Shown: positions 8,729 to 17,367 of the stretch, in pieces | Layout: each line of letters begins with the position of its first letter | Numbering within the stretch: position 1 is the stretch's first letter | Assembly (NCBI RefSeq): GCF_003853645.1 | Contig: NZ_QTPO01000032.1 | Span: forward strand, 1-64,000 | Source: Burkholderia sp. Bp9143 | GTDB lineage: Bacteria > Pseudomonadota > Gammaproteobacteria > Burkholderiales > Burkholderiaceae | Direction: 5' to 3' | Length of the DNA: 64,000 nucleotides | Made by a program: the position numbers and the translations under genes | Notes under the pieces: model-generated | Told to the model about the DNA's origin: nothing | Databases searched by the model: none | What the model saw: the letters and a program-made list of their open reading frames with translations, nothing else

Positions 8729-9697
8729 CTATTGTTGTGTATTGCGCGAACGATACCACGCGGCGGTCGCTTCGAGGCCTTCGCGTGTCGTATATGGCGG
8801 ATGCCAATCGAGCACGCGCGTGATCCGACCCGTATCGAGCTGGAGGCTGCCGGTCAGGCGGTCGATCGCCGCGCGGCGGCCGGTCAGTGCACCGAGCACC
8901 CGCAGCACGGCGGACGGGACGGCAATCAGGCGCGCCGGCTTGCCAAGCGCGTCGCCGACCAGGCGCAACAGGCCCGTGACCGACGGCGCGTCGTCGTCGG
9001 CGACGTGGAAGCATTCTCCGGCCGCGCGCGGATCGATCGCGCATTGCAGCAGTGCGTCGGCAAGGTTGTCGACGTAGACGATGCTGCGGCGTGCCGGGAT
9101 GGAACCGAGCGGCAGCGGCATCCCGCGCGCAACCGCGTCCATCATTCGCAGGAAGTTGGCACGGACGGTCGGACCGTAGACCAGCGGCGGCCGAACGACC
9201 ACGACGTCGAGCCCGTTCGACGCACCATACTGCGCAAGCTGCTGCTCCGCGCGCAGCTTCGAGCGGCCGTACGCATCCTGCGGATCGGGGGGCGCGGCTT
9301 CCGACAACGGCACCCCGCCATCGCTCTCGCCAACCGCCTTGATGCTGCTTGCATAGACGATGCGGCGCACGCCGTGATGGCGCGCGGCCTTGGCTAGACG
9401 CAGTGTGCCGGCGACGTTGGTCGCGTCGAACGCGGCGTCGGGATCGGGCGACTCGTCGCGCATCACGTGCACGCGGGCCGCGAGATGGATCACGCAGTCG
9501 GCTACCAGGTCGGTTGGCCATCCCTCGTCGAGGCCGTCAAAATCGGCGGCGTCGTGCACCCATTCACGCACGCCGTCGACGGATCCGCCCGGGCGCCTCA
9601 CCAGGGCAGTCACGGTATGCCCAGCGTCCAGCGCGCGGCGGCAGACCGCGCGGCCGACGAAGCCGTTTGCGCCAGTGACGACGAGATGGCTCACCAC
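8729..9697 (-). CDS. wbiG: WbpV/WbiG-like NAD-dependent epimerase/4-ketoreductase
   Basis: A 322-residue extended SDR protein. It has LVVTGANGFVGRAVCRRAL at the N-terminus, YASSIKAVGE for the catalytic Ser region and DAYGRSKLRAE for YxxxK. The pattern (SSIKAVGE, a basic KLRAEQ helix, RPPLVYGPTVRANF) is that of 4-ketoreductases/epimerases that work after WbpM-type dehydratases to give UDP-QuiNAc or UDP-FucNAc. The start is one of two consecutive GTG codons (9697 or 9694); the gene overlaps the upstream glycosyltransferase by 7 bp, indicating coupling. Reductase versus epimerase activity cannot be decided from the sequence. Confidence 0.85.
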   Translation of the reverse strand: MVSHLVVTGANGFVGRAVCRRALDAGHTVTALVRRPGGSVDGVREWVHDAADFDGLDEGWPTDLVADCVIHLAARVHVMRDESPDPDAAFDATNVAGTLRLAKAARHHGVRRIVYASSIKAVGESDGGVPLSEAAPPDPQDAYGRSKLRAEQQLAQYGASNGLDVVVVRPPLVYGPTVRANFLRMMDAVARGMPLPLGSIPARRSIVYVDNLADALLQCAIDPRAAGECFHVADDDAPSVTGLLRLVGDALGKPARLIAVPSAVLRVLGALTGRRAAIDRLTGSLQLDTGRITRVLDWHPPYTTREGLEATAAWYRSRNTQQ

Positions 9698-10536
9698 AGC
9701 CTCCAGCCGAAACGGTTATAGAACTTGAAGGCCGACGCGGCGAACATCCGGATATGCGCGAAGCCCTTGCGGGACGCGCCGCCGCCGTGATGAATCACGC
9801 GGACCGACGGGACGTAGGCGACGCGGGCGACGTCGTGCGTGCGCAGGCTGAGGTCGTAGTCTTCGAAGTACAGGAAGTAGCGCGGGTCGAAGCCTCCCAG
9901 TTTCTTCAGCACTTCGGTGCGGAACAGCATGAAGCATCCGCTGACGATGGGGGGATCCCAGACGATGTCGCGGTCGTTGATCACGTCGCGCATTTCGTAG
10001 CGGGCGAGACGATTCCTGAAGGGTTGCCGAAACCGTGCTGGCAGGAAGCCACGCACGAGCAGGTCGAAGATCGACGGGTAGCGGCGACAGAGATATTGCG
10101 ATCCGCCGGATTCGTCGCCGATGCGGGGGGCGAGCGCGCCTGCATCGGGATGCGAATCCAAGAACGTACGCGCCGCCACCAGCGCCTCGGCATCCAGATC
10201 GATATCAGGATTCAGGATCAGATGGAGCGAACGTATCGACTGCTTGATTGCGAGATTGTGCCCTCGTCCATAGCCGACGTTGCCGTGTCCCGCCAGAATC
10301 TGGCACCTGATGCCTTGCGTGCCGAGCCGGTCCATCATGATGCTGACGTCGCCAAGTCCGCCGTTGTCCACCAGAAACAGATCGATTGGGTATCCGGGCG
10401 AGGCCGCGCGCAGGCATGCGCAGGCGACGCCCAGACTGGCGAGCGTCTGCTCGAGCTGGGTGGCATCGGGACGGTATACAACGATGGAGACCGACAAGCC
10501 GTCGGTATCGCGGGACGGCGCGCTTATGACATTCAT
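9691..10536 (-). CDS. Family 2 glycosyltransferase (rhamnosyltransferase-like)
   Basis: A 281-residue GT2 protein when started at the ATG at 10536; an in-frame ATG at 10641 would add 35 residues with an atypical, Cys-containing composition and no family match I recognise. Motifs are LSVSIVVYRPD, LILNPDIDLD (DxD-like), PPIVSGCFMLFRTEVLKKLG and FLYFEDYDLSLR, the standard series in rhamnosyl and related GT2 enzymes. It leads the minus-strand set with the wbiG/H/I-like genes and overlaps wbiG by 7 bp, so it probably adds a sugar directly to the primer made by those enzymes. Confidence 0.83.
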   Translation of the reverse strand: MNVISAPSRDTDGLSVSIVVYRPDATQLEQTLASLGVACACLRAASPGYPIDLFLVDNGGLGDVSIMMDRLGTQGIRCQILAGHGNVGYGRGHNLAIKQSIRSLHLILNPDIDLDAEALVAARTFLDSHPDAGALAPRIGDESGGSQYLCRRYPSIFDLLVRGFLPARFRQPFRNRLARYEMRDVINDRDIVWDPPIVSGCFMLFRTEVLKKLGGFDPRYFLYFEDYDLSLRTHDVARVAYVPSVRVIHHGGGASRKGFAHIRMFAASAFKFYNRFGWRLW

Positions 10537-10834
10537 CCGTGGGTCGACTACGCGCTTGCATGACGAAGCGCCGGTTGGACAGGCCTGCAGAGCGTTGCAA
10601 AACGTAAAGTCTCGCGCGTATCCACTGGATCGGGCAAGCATGCTTTCCGTTTGTTACGCGGTGCCAGCGCCGCCATTTTAGCGCTCGTATGGGCATCGGT
10701 ATCAAAGAAAAATAGCCGACCCCGATTACTTCGTGCGGGCAATCAAACATCCGTCGTCTCCGACTGGAACGGTCGGAGACGGTTCTGCAACGCACGACAG
10801 TCGGCAAAGTACTCGTGTTCCGACATTCTTCGGC

Positions 10835-11071
10835 ATGTCCACGCGCCTGTCGAAACCCGGCGCCCGCGCAAGTGCGGCCCGCTGGCTGGCGGTCCTGTCG
10901 CTGGAATGCGTGGCAATCACGCTGTTGACCATCGCGGCCGCTTATTACCAGTTCGGCAGGCCGTGCTTCGAGCGACACGACACGCTCTGCCAATGCCTGA
11001 TCTACATCGCGATCAACTCGGGTGCAAGCGTGATCGGTCTCGCCCTTCGCAGAACACGCCGGACAGCATAA
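10835..11071 (+). CDS. Small hypothetical membrane protein
   Basis: A 78-residue frame starting MSTRLSKPG. It has a basic N-terminus, a hydrophobic helix near residues 17-38 (WLAVLSLECVAITLLTIAAA), a short loop with Cys and His residues, and a second hydrophobic stretch near 53-68, ending in RRTRRTA. That is a plausible two-helix inner-membrane topology with positive ends inside. I recognise no family. It lies alone between the divergent wbi-side operon and the CgeB-like pair. No strong Shine-Dalgarno is visible, so coding is only moderately supported. Confidence 0.4.
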   Translation: MSTRLSKPGARASAARWLAVLSLECVAITLLTIAAAYYQFGRPCFERHDTLCQCLIYIAINSGASVIGLALRRTRRTA

Positions 11072-11257
11072 GTCCCCCCTCTCAAAAAAATAGGGCCCGA
11101 TATAAATCCGACCCGGCGTTTCCGCGCACGACCGCATTCGCATCACGTTCTGCCCGGCAAACCACGCACGGCATTACCTCGTCCCCCCCGGCCTGCGACA
11201 CGCGCATCCCGGTCTGTTACGATAGACGTCTTCCGCGCACCACCGCCCTATCCGAGC

Positions 11258-13699
11258 ATGAGCCAGGAAAAGTTCAGAGTCCTCCTGCTTGACACCAAGT
11301 ACCGCAATCCGAATCACTACATCTGCCTCGCCATCTACAACGCACTCAAGCGGCATCCGGATGTGGAATGTGCAGTGAAGGCCGACCCGCTGGACGCGTT
11401 GTCCGCAGCGATCTCGCAGCGCTGCAACCTGTTCATCGCTTTCGACGGCGAGGAGATGAACGCGCCGCTGTGCGCGAAGCTCGCGCAAATCTGCGGCCGG
11501 TCGGTGCTGTGGGTGACCGAAGATCCTTACGAACTCGACGTGAACCTGCGGCATGCGCCGCTGTTCGACGTGGTGTTCACGAACGATTCATCGAGCGTGG
11601 CAGCCTACGGCGACCGCGGCCATCATCTTCAGCTCGGCGGCGCGCTCGAATTTCATTCGCTGCCAGTGCTGAATGCCGCGCAGCCGCTGCGCTATGCGCT
11701 GTTCTTCGCGGGAACCGCATGGCCCAATCGCAGCGCATTCCTGCGCGCGATTCTGCCGAAGCTGCCTGACGACTGGAAGTGCAAGCTCGCGCTGCCAACC
11801 AATCCGTTCCTGCCGCCGCACGAGGTTGACCTTCCACCCAGCATGCTGTCGTGGCGGACCTCACCCGCGGATTTCGCCCGCTTCGTGAACCGCAGCGCGA
11901 TCACACTGATGCTGCCACGCGTATTCTCTGCGTCGAGCAACAAGGCGTATGCGGAAACGCCGCCGCCGCGCCTCTACGAGGCGGCGCTTGCCGGCGGCGC
12001 CCAAATGATCCATGAGTCACTCACCGAGGTCGATCAATCGTTCGTGCCCGATCGGGACGTCGTCCTCTTTTCATCCGAGACGGATTTTCTCGAAAAGGCG
12101 CGACGCCTGATCAACGATCGAGACTATCGCAACTCGATCGCGGAATCAGCCCGTCGCACCGCGCTGGAGCGACATACTTACGATCGTCGAGTCGCGACGA
12201 TCCTTGCTCGCGCGGCAGACATCCGCGCGAAAGAAAGTCCGGCGGCGCGGGACAATACCCGCACGCTACTCTTCGTTGTCCATAACACACTAGGGCACGG
12301 ACACTTCGGCGGCGTCGAAGTCTATCTCGATCGAGTGCGCAGCGCGCTGCCCGCGCGTTGGAAGATTCTCTTCTACGTCGCCGACACGGGCGGCCAACGA
12401 CGCTCGACGCGGCTGCTTTCCGCCAGCTACGAGGAACTGAAGCGTTTTCAGTTCTCGCAGCCCTATGCGCCGGACCTACTGGTATGCGACGAGCGAGAGC
12501 GCGCGTTCCGCGAAGTGCTGCTGACCGAGCGCGTCGACCTCGTTCACTTTCACCATTTCATCGGTCACGTACCGTCTCTTGCACACGTCGCCAAGCTAGC
12601 CGGCGTTCCGTCCGCCTTCACCGCACACGATCATTTCGGCGTGTGCCATGAATTCAACCTGCTGTCGTTCAAGCAACAATTCTGCGGTGCGCCGGACATC
12701 TCGCTGTCGCAGTGCGACAACTGCTTGCTACAGAAGCACGGCATCGCGCCGGGCTCGCAGGCGCGGCGCCGCAATTTCTGGGACGATGTGCTGCGGCACA
12801 TCGATCTGCTGGCATTCAACACGGCAGGCGGCCGGGCAATCTATGGCGGTATCTTCCCGGGCGTCCGGCTTCATCCCAACGTTCGCGTGCTGCCCGTTCC
12901 GATCCCGGACGGCGCGCCGCCGGCGCGCTCGCGCGGTCGGCTGCCGCTGCGCGTCGCATTCCTCGGCAACGTGACCCGCCAGAAAGGCGGCGATGTATTC
13001 ACGCGCATCGTGCCGTTGCTTGCGAACTCGCCCGTCGAATTCCACGTGTTTGGGCGCATCGACCCCGAATACGAGAAGGCGCTGCGCCCCGCTGTCAATT
13101 TAAAGGTGCACGGCACCTATGCGCCGACGTCCCTGCCGGACGCGCTGCGCGATTGCGATATCTCACTGCACATCTCAATCTGGCCCGAAACGTACTGCCT
13201 GACGCTTTCTGAAGCATGGCAGCTCGGGCTCGTGCCGATCGTGACTGCTATCGGCGCGCTCGGCGAGCGGGTCACGCACATGGTCGACGGGTTGAAGGTG
13301 CCGCCCGACAACGAGGGTGCGCTGATCGATGCAATCAGGATGCTTGTTGATGCGCCGGATCTGATCGAAACGCTCGGCAAGAACATCACCGGCATGCTGT
13401 ACGCGCAGATGTCGGAGCATGCGCGCGATCTTGACGCCATTTATTCGGATCTGCTGACGCGCATCCCTGCTCGCGCAGATGGCGAAGCTGCGCCCGACGC
13501 GAAGCCGGTGCCGGTATGCGAAACCGGCGTCGTAATCCAGTCGGCGAGTTGGCACGCAGGCGCCGAGGCGGCTGCCACCGGCACGCGCTCGATGCGGCAA
13601 CTGATGATGAAGGCCCGCAAACTGCGGCATCTGTACAGCGCATACGGCCTGCGACCGACGTTACGCATTCTGGCCAATCGACTCAAGGCTTCACGATGA
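11258..13699 (+). CDS. Two-domain glycosyltransferase: CgeB-like plus GT4
   Basis: An 813-residue cytoplasmic protein that looks like a fusion. Residues 1-325 resemble CgeB-type glycosyltransferases (VLWVTEDPYELDVNLRHAPL then FDVVFTND, FFAGTAWPNR and a PPPRLYEAALAGG donor-site segment). Residues from about 333 start a second GT-B unit (LLFVVHNTLGHGHFGGVEVY; then VAFLGNVTRQKGGDVF near 565 and LSEAWQLGLVPIVTAIG near 650) of the GT4 family. The C-terminal 60 residues are a basic tail. Its stop overlaps the ATG of the next gene, which is homologous to its own N-terminal half. It likely adds two different sugars; both are unknown. Confidence 0.8.
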   Translation: MSQEKFRVLLLDTKYRNPNHYICLAIYNALKRHPDVECAVKADPLDALSAAISQRCNLFIAFDGEEMNAPLCAKLAQICGRSVLWVTEDPYELDVNLRHAPLFDVVFTNDSSSVAAYGDRGHHLQLGGALEFHSLPVLNAAQPLRYALFFAGTAWPNRSAFLRAILPKLPDDWKCKLALPTNPFLPPHEVDLPPSMLSWRTSPADFARFVNRSAITLMLPRVFSASSNKAYAETPPPRLYEAALAGGAQMIHESLTEVDQSFVPDRDVVLFSSETDFLEKARRLINDRDYRNSIAESARRTALERHTYDRRVATILARAADIRAKESPAARDNTRTLLFVVHNTLGHGHFGGVEVYLDRVRSALPARWKILFYVADTGGQRRSTRLLSASYEELKRFQFSQPYAPDLLVCDERERAFREVLLTERVDLVHFHHFIGHVPSLAHVAKLAGVPSAFTAHDHFGVCHEFNLLSFKQQFCGAPDISLSQCDNCLLQKHGIAPGSQARRRNFWDDVLRHIDLLAFNTAGGRAIYGGIFPGVRLHPNVRVLPVPIPDGAPPARSRGRLPLRVAFLGNVTRQKGGDVFTRIVPLLANSPVEFHVFGRIDPEYEKALRPAVNLKVHGTYAPTSLPDALRDCDISLHISIWPETYCLTLSEAWQLGLVPIVTAIGALGERVTHMVDGLKVPPDNEGALIDAIRMLVDAPDLIETLGKNITGMLYAQMSEHARDLDAIYSDLLTRIPARADGEAAPDAKPVPVCETGVVIQSASWHAGAEAAATGTRSMRQLMMKARKLRHLYSAYGLRPTLRILANRLKASR

Positions 13700-14670
13700 A
13701 TCTCGGATTGAAGATTCTGATTGCAGGCGCATCGCCCGACGCGATCAACAACAACGCGGTGCTGCGCGGTTACGTTGCCAAGGGTTTCCGCGAAGTAGCC
13801 GGTGTCGCCAGCGCGCATACCTGCTCGCTCGAGGGCGCGACGCAGACACTGCGCATGCTGAAACCGGACGTAGTCGTTGTGTTTGGCTCGTGCATGCCAG
13901 CGATGAGCCACTACCTCGACCTTAAGCAGGCCGCGCTCGACCTCGACTGCTGCGTCGCATTCTGGCTACACGACGATCCGTACGAGTTCGATCACTCGTG
14001 CAAGATCACGCCGCTTGCAGACATCATCTTTTCGAACGACCGCTGGAGCGCCGCTCATTATGCGCATCCGAACGTCCACCATCTTCCGCTAGCGGCCGAC
14101 GCCGACGCACACTTTCGTCCTTTCGAGCCCACCAAGCGTCGCGACGTGTTCTTCTGCGGCGTCGGATTTCCCAACCGGGTACAACTGCTGCGCGATTGCG
14201 CGCCGGCTTTGAATGACCTCGCGGTCGAGGTGCTGGGCGCGGACTGGCCTGCGGACATTCCGTTCGCCAGCAACACGCGGGTACCGAACGCGCAATTGCC
14301 GGACATGCACGCGAGCTCGCTCGCGACGCTGAATATGGGCCGCCGCCACGATCTCGCCAATGAGCGGTTCAAGCTCGACGCATCGACGCCAGGGCCGCGG
14401 ACGTTCGAGGCGGCCGCGGCCGGCACCGTGCAATGCCTGTTCGTCGAAGGGCTCGAGATCGACGACTACTACAGCGAGGCCCGCGGTGAAATCCTGCTGT
14501 TCGATTCCCCGATCGAACTGCGGCGCCATATCGACATGCTGAAGGACGATCCCGAACGCGCCAGGGCGATTGCAACTGCTGCACAGCAGCGGACGATGCG
14601 GGAGCATACATACCGAAATCGGGCGGAGACGGTCCTTCAGCAATTGGCACATACGTTGTCGATCGGATGA
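13696..14670 (+). CDS. CgeB-like glycosyltransferase
   Basis: A 324-residue protein started at the ATG at 13696, which overlaps the previous stop (ATGA). It shares the series WLHDDPYEFD, DIIFSND, FFCGVGFPNR, PGPRTFEAAAAG and a C-terminal HTYRNRAETVL with the N-terminal half of the upstream 813-residue protein, so the pair arose by duplication. CgeB-like proteins are GT-B glycosyltransferases, and the clustered context supports a role in building the surface polysaccharide. The longer frame upstream (from 13516) overlaps the coding end of the previous gene and is rejected. Confidence 0.78.
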   Translation: MNLGLKILIAGASPDAINNNAVLRGYVAKGFREVAGVASAHTCSLEGATQTLRMLKPDVVVVFGSCMPAMSHYLDLKQAALDLDCCVAFWLHDDPYEFDHSCKITPLADIIFSNDRWSAAHYAHPNVHHLPLAADADAHFRPFEPTKRRDVFFCGVGFPNRVQLLRDCAPALNDLAVEVLGADWPADIPFASNTRVPNAQLPDMHASSLATLNMGRRHDLANERFKLDASTPGPRTFEAAAAGTVQCLFVEGLEIDDYYSEARGEILLFDSPIELRRHIDMLKDDPERARAIATAAQQRTMREHTYRNRAETVLQQLAHTLSIG

Positions 14671-14721
14671 AAGACGGCGCCGGCGCATGCGCCGCGGCGT
14701 CACGCGGGTCTCGCCCTGGAT

Positions 14722-15942
14722 TCAGCCCGGCTGCCCAACCCCTGCCGGTGTGCGCAGACGCTCGTCCCCGTGCTGCGGCATCGCGACCGCGACATTGCCA
14801 CTGCGCGTATCAGAATGTCCGAGCTTGACATCGCGCAGCTTGATGTACGGCTGCTCGACGAACAGGTACGTGAGATTCGCGAACAGGTAATAGAGAACGG
14901 CAAGCCCGACATACATCCAGACAGTGCTGGCGAGGTCATCAGCCTTCCACCCGAACCGGTCCATCAGGCCCAGCATAGTCGTCAACATGGCGATGTGGCC
15001 GAGGTAGAGCGAATACGATACCTTGCTAGTGTGCGTTACGAACGCGTCGAGCACCGCAATGCCCGTCGACTTCCATTGCAACGCAGCCGGCATTAGGCAC
15101 GCGACACTGAGCGAGAGCAGCGGGAAATAAACGACGCGCGCAACCGGATGGTCGGAAATCATGATCGAGTTGACCGACAGCAAGCCGCCCAGTACAAGGA
15201 ACGCCGCCAACGCGACCGGCCAGCAGCGCGCGACTCGTGCAAACGCACGCGGGTGATTCAACCGCACATAGGCGCACAATACGCCGATGAACAGCGAATC
15301 GAGCCTGCATACGACGATGGAGCGGACATTCGCGTCGAAGCCCGACCAGTCAGCGACATGCCGCCCGAACACGACCCGGCACGCGAGCGGCACGCCCACG
15401 AACAAGATCGCGGTTCCCGCCAGCGCGCGGCGGTCGGACTTGAACAGCAGACGCAGCGTGACGAACACGACGGGCAACAGTAGATAGAACCACTCCTCCA
15501 CAGCGAGGCTCCACGAATGCGTGAAGAAAGGCAACGTCGGCCATGCGAAGTTCTGCAGAAACAGGAAGAACGGCCAAATCTGCCTGACATCTGCAACGCC
15601 GTGGTAGTCGAATCGCATATAGACGATCAGGAAGAAGACGTAAAGCGGGAGTGTCCTCGCCCACCGGCGCTTCCAGAAATCGACGATATCGGCGACTGTA
15701 TGCAGGCGCCCGGACGCCGCCGATCGCAGCAGGATATGGCCGATCAGGAATCCGCTCAGCACGTAGAAGATTTCGACGCCCGTGATCGCCTGCGGCCCGA
15801 TGTAGCGCAGCAGCCAGCCCGGCGGCGTTCCGTGCGCGAGGGAATGTCCTGCCAGCACGGAGAGCACTGCAATCGCCCGCAGCACGTCCAGCCCAAACAC
15901 GCGCGCCGTCTGGTTGTCCGGCTTACGATCATTCGTCGACAT
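14722..15942 (-). CDS. Acyltransferase 3 family (OafA-like) membrane O-acyltransferase
   Basis: A 406-residue polytopic protein with about ten membrane helices. The N-terminus GLDVLRAIAVLSVLAGHSL and the GVEIFYVLSGFLIG motif identify the acyltransferase 3 family, with the conserved R of LDxLR and H of the first helix present; SWSLAVEEWFYLLLP is also typical. Such proteins O-acetylate (or otherwise O-acylate) glycans using acyl-CoA at the inner membrane. There is no SGNH domain, so it is the short form. It ends the long minus-strand polysaccharide block and converges with the CgeB-like gene. The acyl group and target sugar are inferred only. Confidence 0.88.
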   Translation of the reverse strand: MSTNDRKPDNQTARVFGLDVLRAIAVLSVLAGHSLAHGTPPGWLLRYIGPQAITGVEIFYVLSGFLIGHILLRSAASGRLHTVADIVDFWKRRWARTLPLYVFFLIVYMRFDYHGVADVRQIWPFFLFLQNFAWPTLPFFTHSWSLAVEEWFYLLLPVVFVTLRLLFKSDRRALAGTAILFVGVPLACRVVFGRHVADWSGFDANVRSIVVCRLDSLFIGVLCAYVRLNHPRAFARVARCWPVALAAFLVLGGLLSVNSIMISDHPVARVVYFPLLSLSVACLMPAALQWKSTGIAVLDAFVTHTSKVSYSLYLGHIAMLTTMLGLMDRFGWKADDLASTVWMYVGLAVLYYLFANLTYLFVEQPYIKLRDVKLGHSDTRSGNVAVAMPQHGDERLRTPAGVGQPG

Positions 15943-16038
15943 GGTGAGTTGTGTTCCTGATGTTATTGCATAGCGGCGACAAGCCGCTGTCGGGCATCGC
16001 GCCGCAACGTCGCCGCACCGCCCCTTGCGGTAGGCGCT

Positions 16039-17316
16039 TCATTCGTTGTCTCCGCGAAGCTTCGTGTCGGAATCCCCGACCTTCGATTCCAGGCGCGCCC
16101 GCTCGGTTGCGTGCCATTCGACCGCCTTCGCCTGTTCGGCGGCGAAGCCGCGAAGATCCGCGATTTCTGCCTCCAAAATGCCGGCGTGTTTCTCCCATGC
16201 CGCACTTTGAGTCTCGTGCCACTCGATCGCCTTCGCTTGCTCGGCGGCGAATCCGCGAAGGTCCGCGAATTCGGCTCCCAGGATGCCGCAGCGCTTTTCC
16301 CACGCCGCGCATTGCGTCTCTTGCCAGCGATTGCCCTCCTCCAGTTGCGCGTACGCGGCCTTCAGCTCGCGAACCTGCCCCTCCAGACTGGCAACCTGCT
16401 CGCGCAATTGCTGCTCAACCGTCGCATCGTTGTCCGCTGCGCGGGAAGCCATCATTTGCGCAATCCGCTCATGGCGGCCACGGATCAGTTTGACGGCACG
16501 CAGCGCAATATCGAGTTCGGCATCCGTCATGCTGCCCCGTGCGTCTGGCAGCGCCGTCGAATATCCGAAATGGTCGAAATCGGCCGCGTAAAGCTGCCGC
16601 GTCAGCGCTTCGGCGCGCTTCGTGAAGAACTGTGGCGAATAGTGAAGCAGGCTTTCGTTCGCACGCGAGCCACCGAACGGGTTGGTGGCATCGCTCCTGA
16701 GATGGGCCTGCAAGCCTGCCAGCAGCGGCTCCTTACATTCGATCTGCGCGACGCATGTGTAAGGGACGAGATCTGGCCGCAACAGATCCGCCTGCGGTGT
16801 CCAGTGCGGATCGCCGAAAACGGGAGGGGAGCTGCTCGCCAAGTGCTCGAGAAAACCTTCGAAGCCGAGCGCAATGTCGCCCGGGGTCTCCATCGGCATG
16901 CCGAAAAATGCGCAGTCGCGATACTGCTTCGATTGCTGGGGTTCGTGTACCAGCAATTTCGATTGCCATGCGGAGAAAATCCGTTGATACGGATTCCTCA
17001 CCATGGCAAACCGGAAGACCTCGTCGTCGCCGATGCATCGCGCAAGCACGTCCGGATCGACACAGGTAGCCTCCGGTGCAAAGCGGTAAAGAACGTCATG
17101 AATGACCAGCTCCGGATCGCTTTCCGCGCTTTCCATACCATCGAATCTGTCCCGCGGAATGTCCAGCAGCGTCGCGAACCACCATTTGAGCGACGTGCAT
17201 GCCACCTTCGGTGTCGGCACGTACAGCAGCTTGTGCCGAGGGGAGTAAAGGGCATTCCAGCGCATGTATGAGAGTTCGGCGTTCTCAAGCGCGATGCGCA
17301 TCTGTCTGATATCCAA
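16039..17316 (-). CDS. Sulfotransferase-family protein with C-terminal coiled coil
   Basis: About 425 residues. LLYVPTPKVACTSLKWW is the 5'-phosphosulfate-binding PxxKVACTS loop, and FRFAMVRNPYQRIFSAW is the 3'-phosphate-binding RNPxxR motif, as in carbohydrate sulfotransferases that use PAPS. After about residue 280 the protein becomes a long heptad-rich segment, ending in a 35-residue repeat (five heptads) present twice plus a partial third copy. I choose the TTG at 17316 because a strong GGAGG lies 7 bp upstream; the frame also allows GTG at 17352, upstream of that site. It probably sulfates a sugar of the surface polysaccharide; the tail may multimerise or act as a spacer. Confidence 0.75.
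   Translation of the reverse strand: MDIRQMRIALENAELSYMRWNALYSPRHKLLYVPTPKVACTSLKWWFATLLDIPRDRFDGMESAESDPELVIHDVLYRFAPEATCVDPDVLARCIGDDEVFRFAMVRNPYQRIFSAWQSKLLVHEPQQSKQYRDCAFFGMPMETPGDIALGFEGFLEHLASSSPPVFGDPHWTPQADLLRPDLVPYTCVAQIECKEPLLAGLQAHLRSDATNPFGGSRANESLLHYSPQFFTKRAEALTRQLYAADFDHFGYSTALPDARGSMTDAELDIALRAVKLIRGRHERIAQMMASRAADNDATVEQQLREQVASLEGQVRELKAAYAQLEEGNRWQETQCAAWEKRCGILGAEFADLRGFAAEQAKAIEWHETQSAAWEKHAGILEAEIADLRGFAAEQAKAVEWHATERARLESKVGDSDTKLRGDNE
16117..16326 (-). repeat. Two tandem 105-bp coding repeats in the coiled-coil tail
   Basis: Copies at 16326-16222 and 16221-16117 encode near-identical 35-residue units, each starting with Trp and containing AAWEK, ILxAE and ADLRGFAAEQAKA; a partial third unit begins with the Trp codon at 16116-16114. 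The period is exactly five heptads, so adding or losing a copy keeps both the frame and the coiled-coil register. Confidence 0.85.
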
Positions 17317-17367
17317 TTGGTTTCCTCCGCCGTCGGATGACAGCACGGACACAGCCTGTCAGTGCCG

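Noticed and set aside
9349..9678. Arg-rich plus-strand frame over the wbiG-like gene
   Set aside because: Composition is typical of antisense of a high-GC gene; the minus strand has a full SDR epimerase.
10642..11257. Insertion sequence or tRNA at the junction of the two glycan blocks
   Set aside because: No transposase, inverted repeats or tRNA cloverleaf could be recognised.
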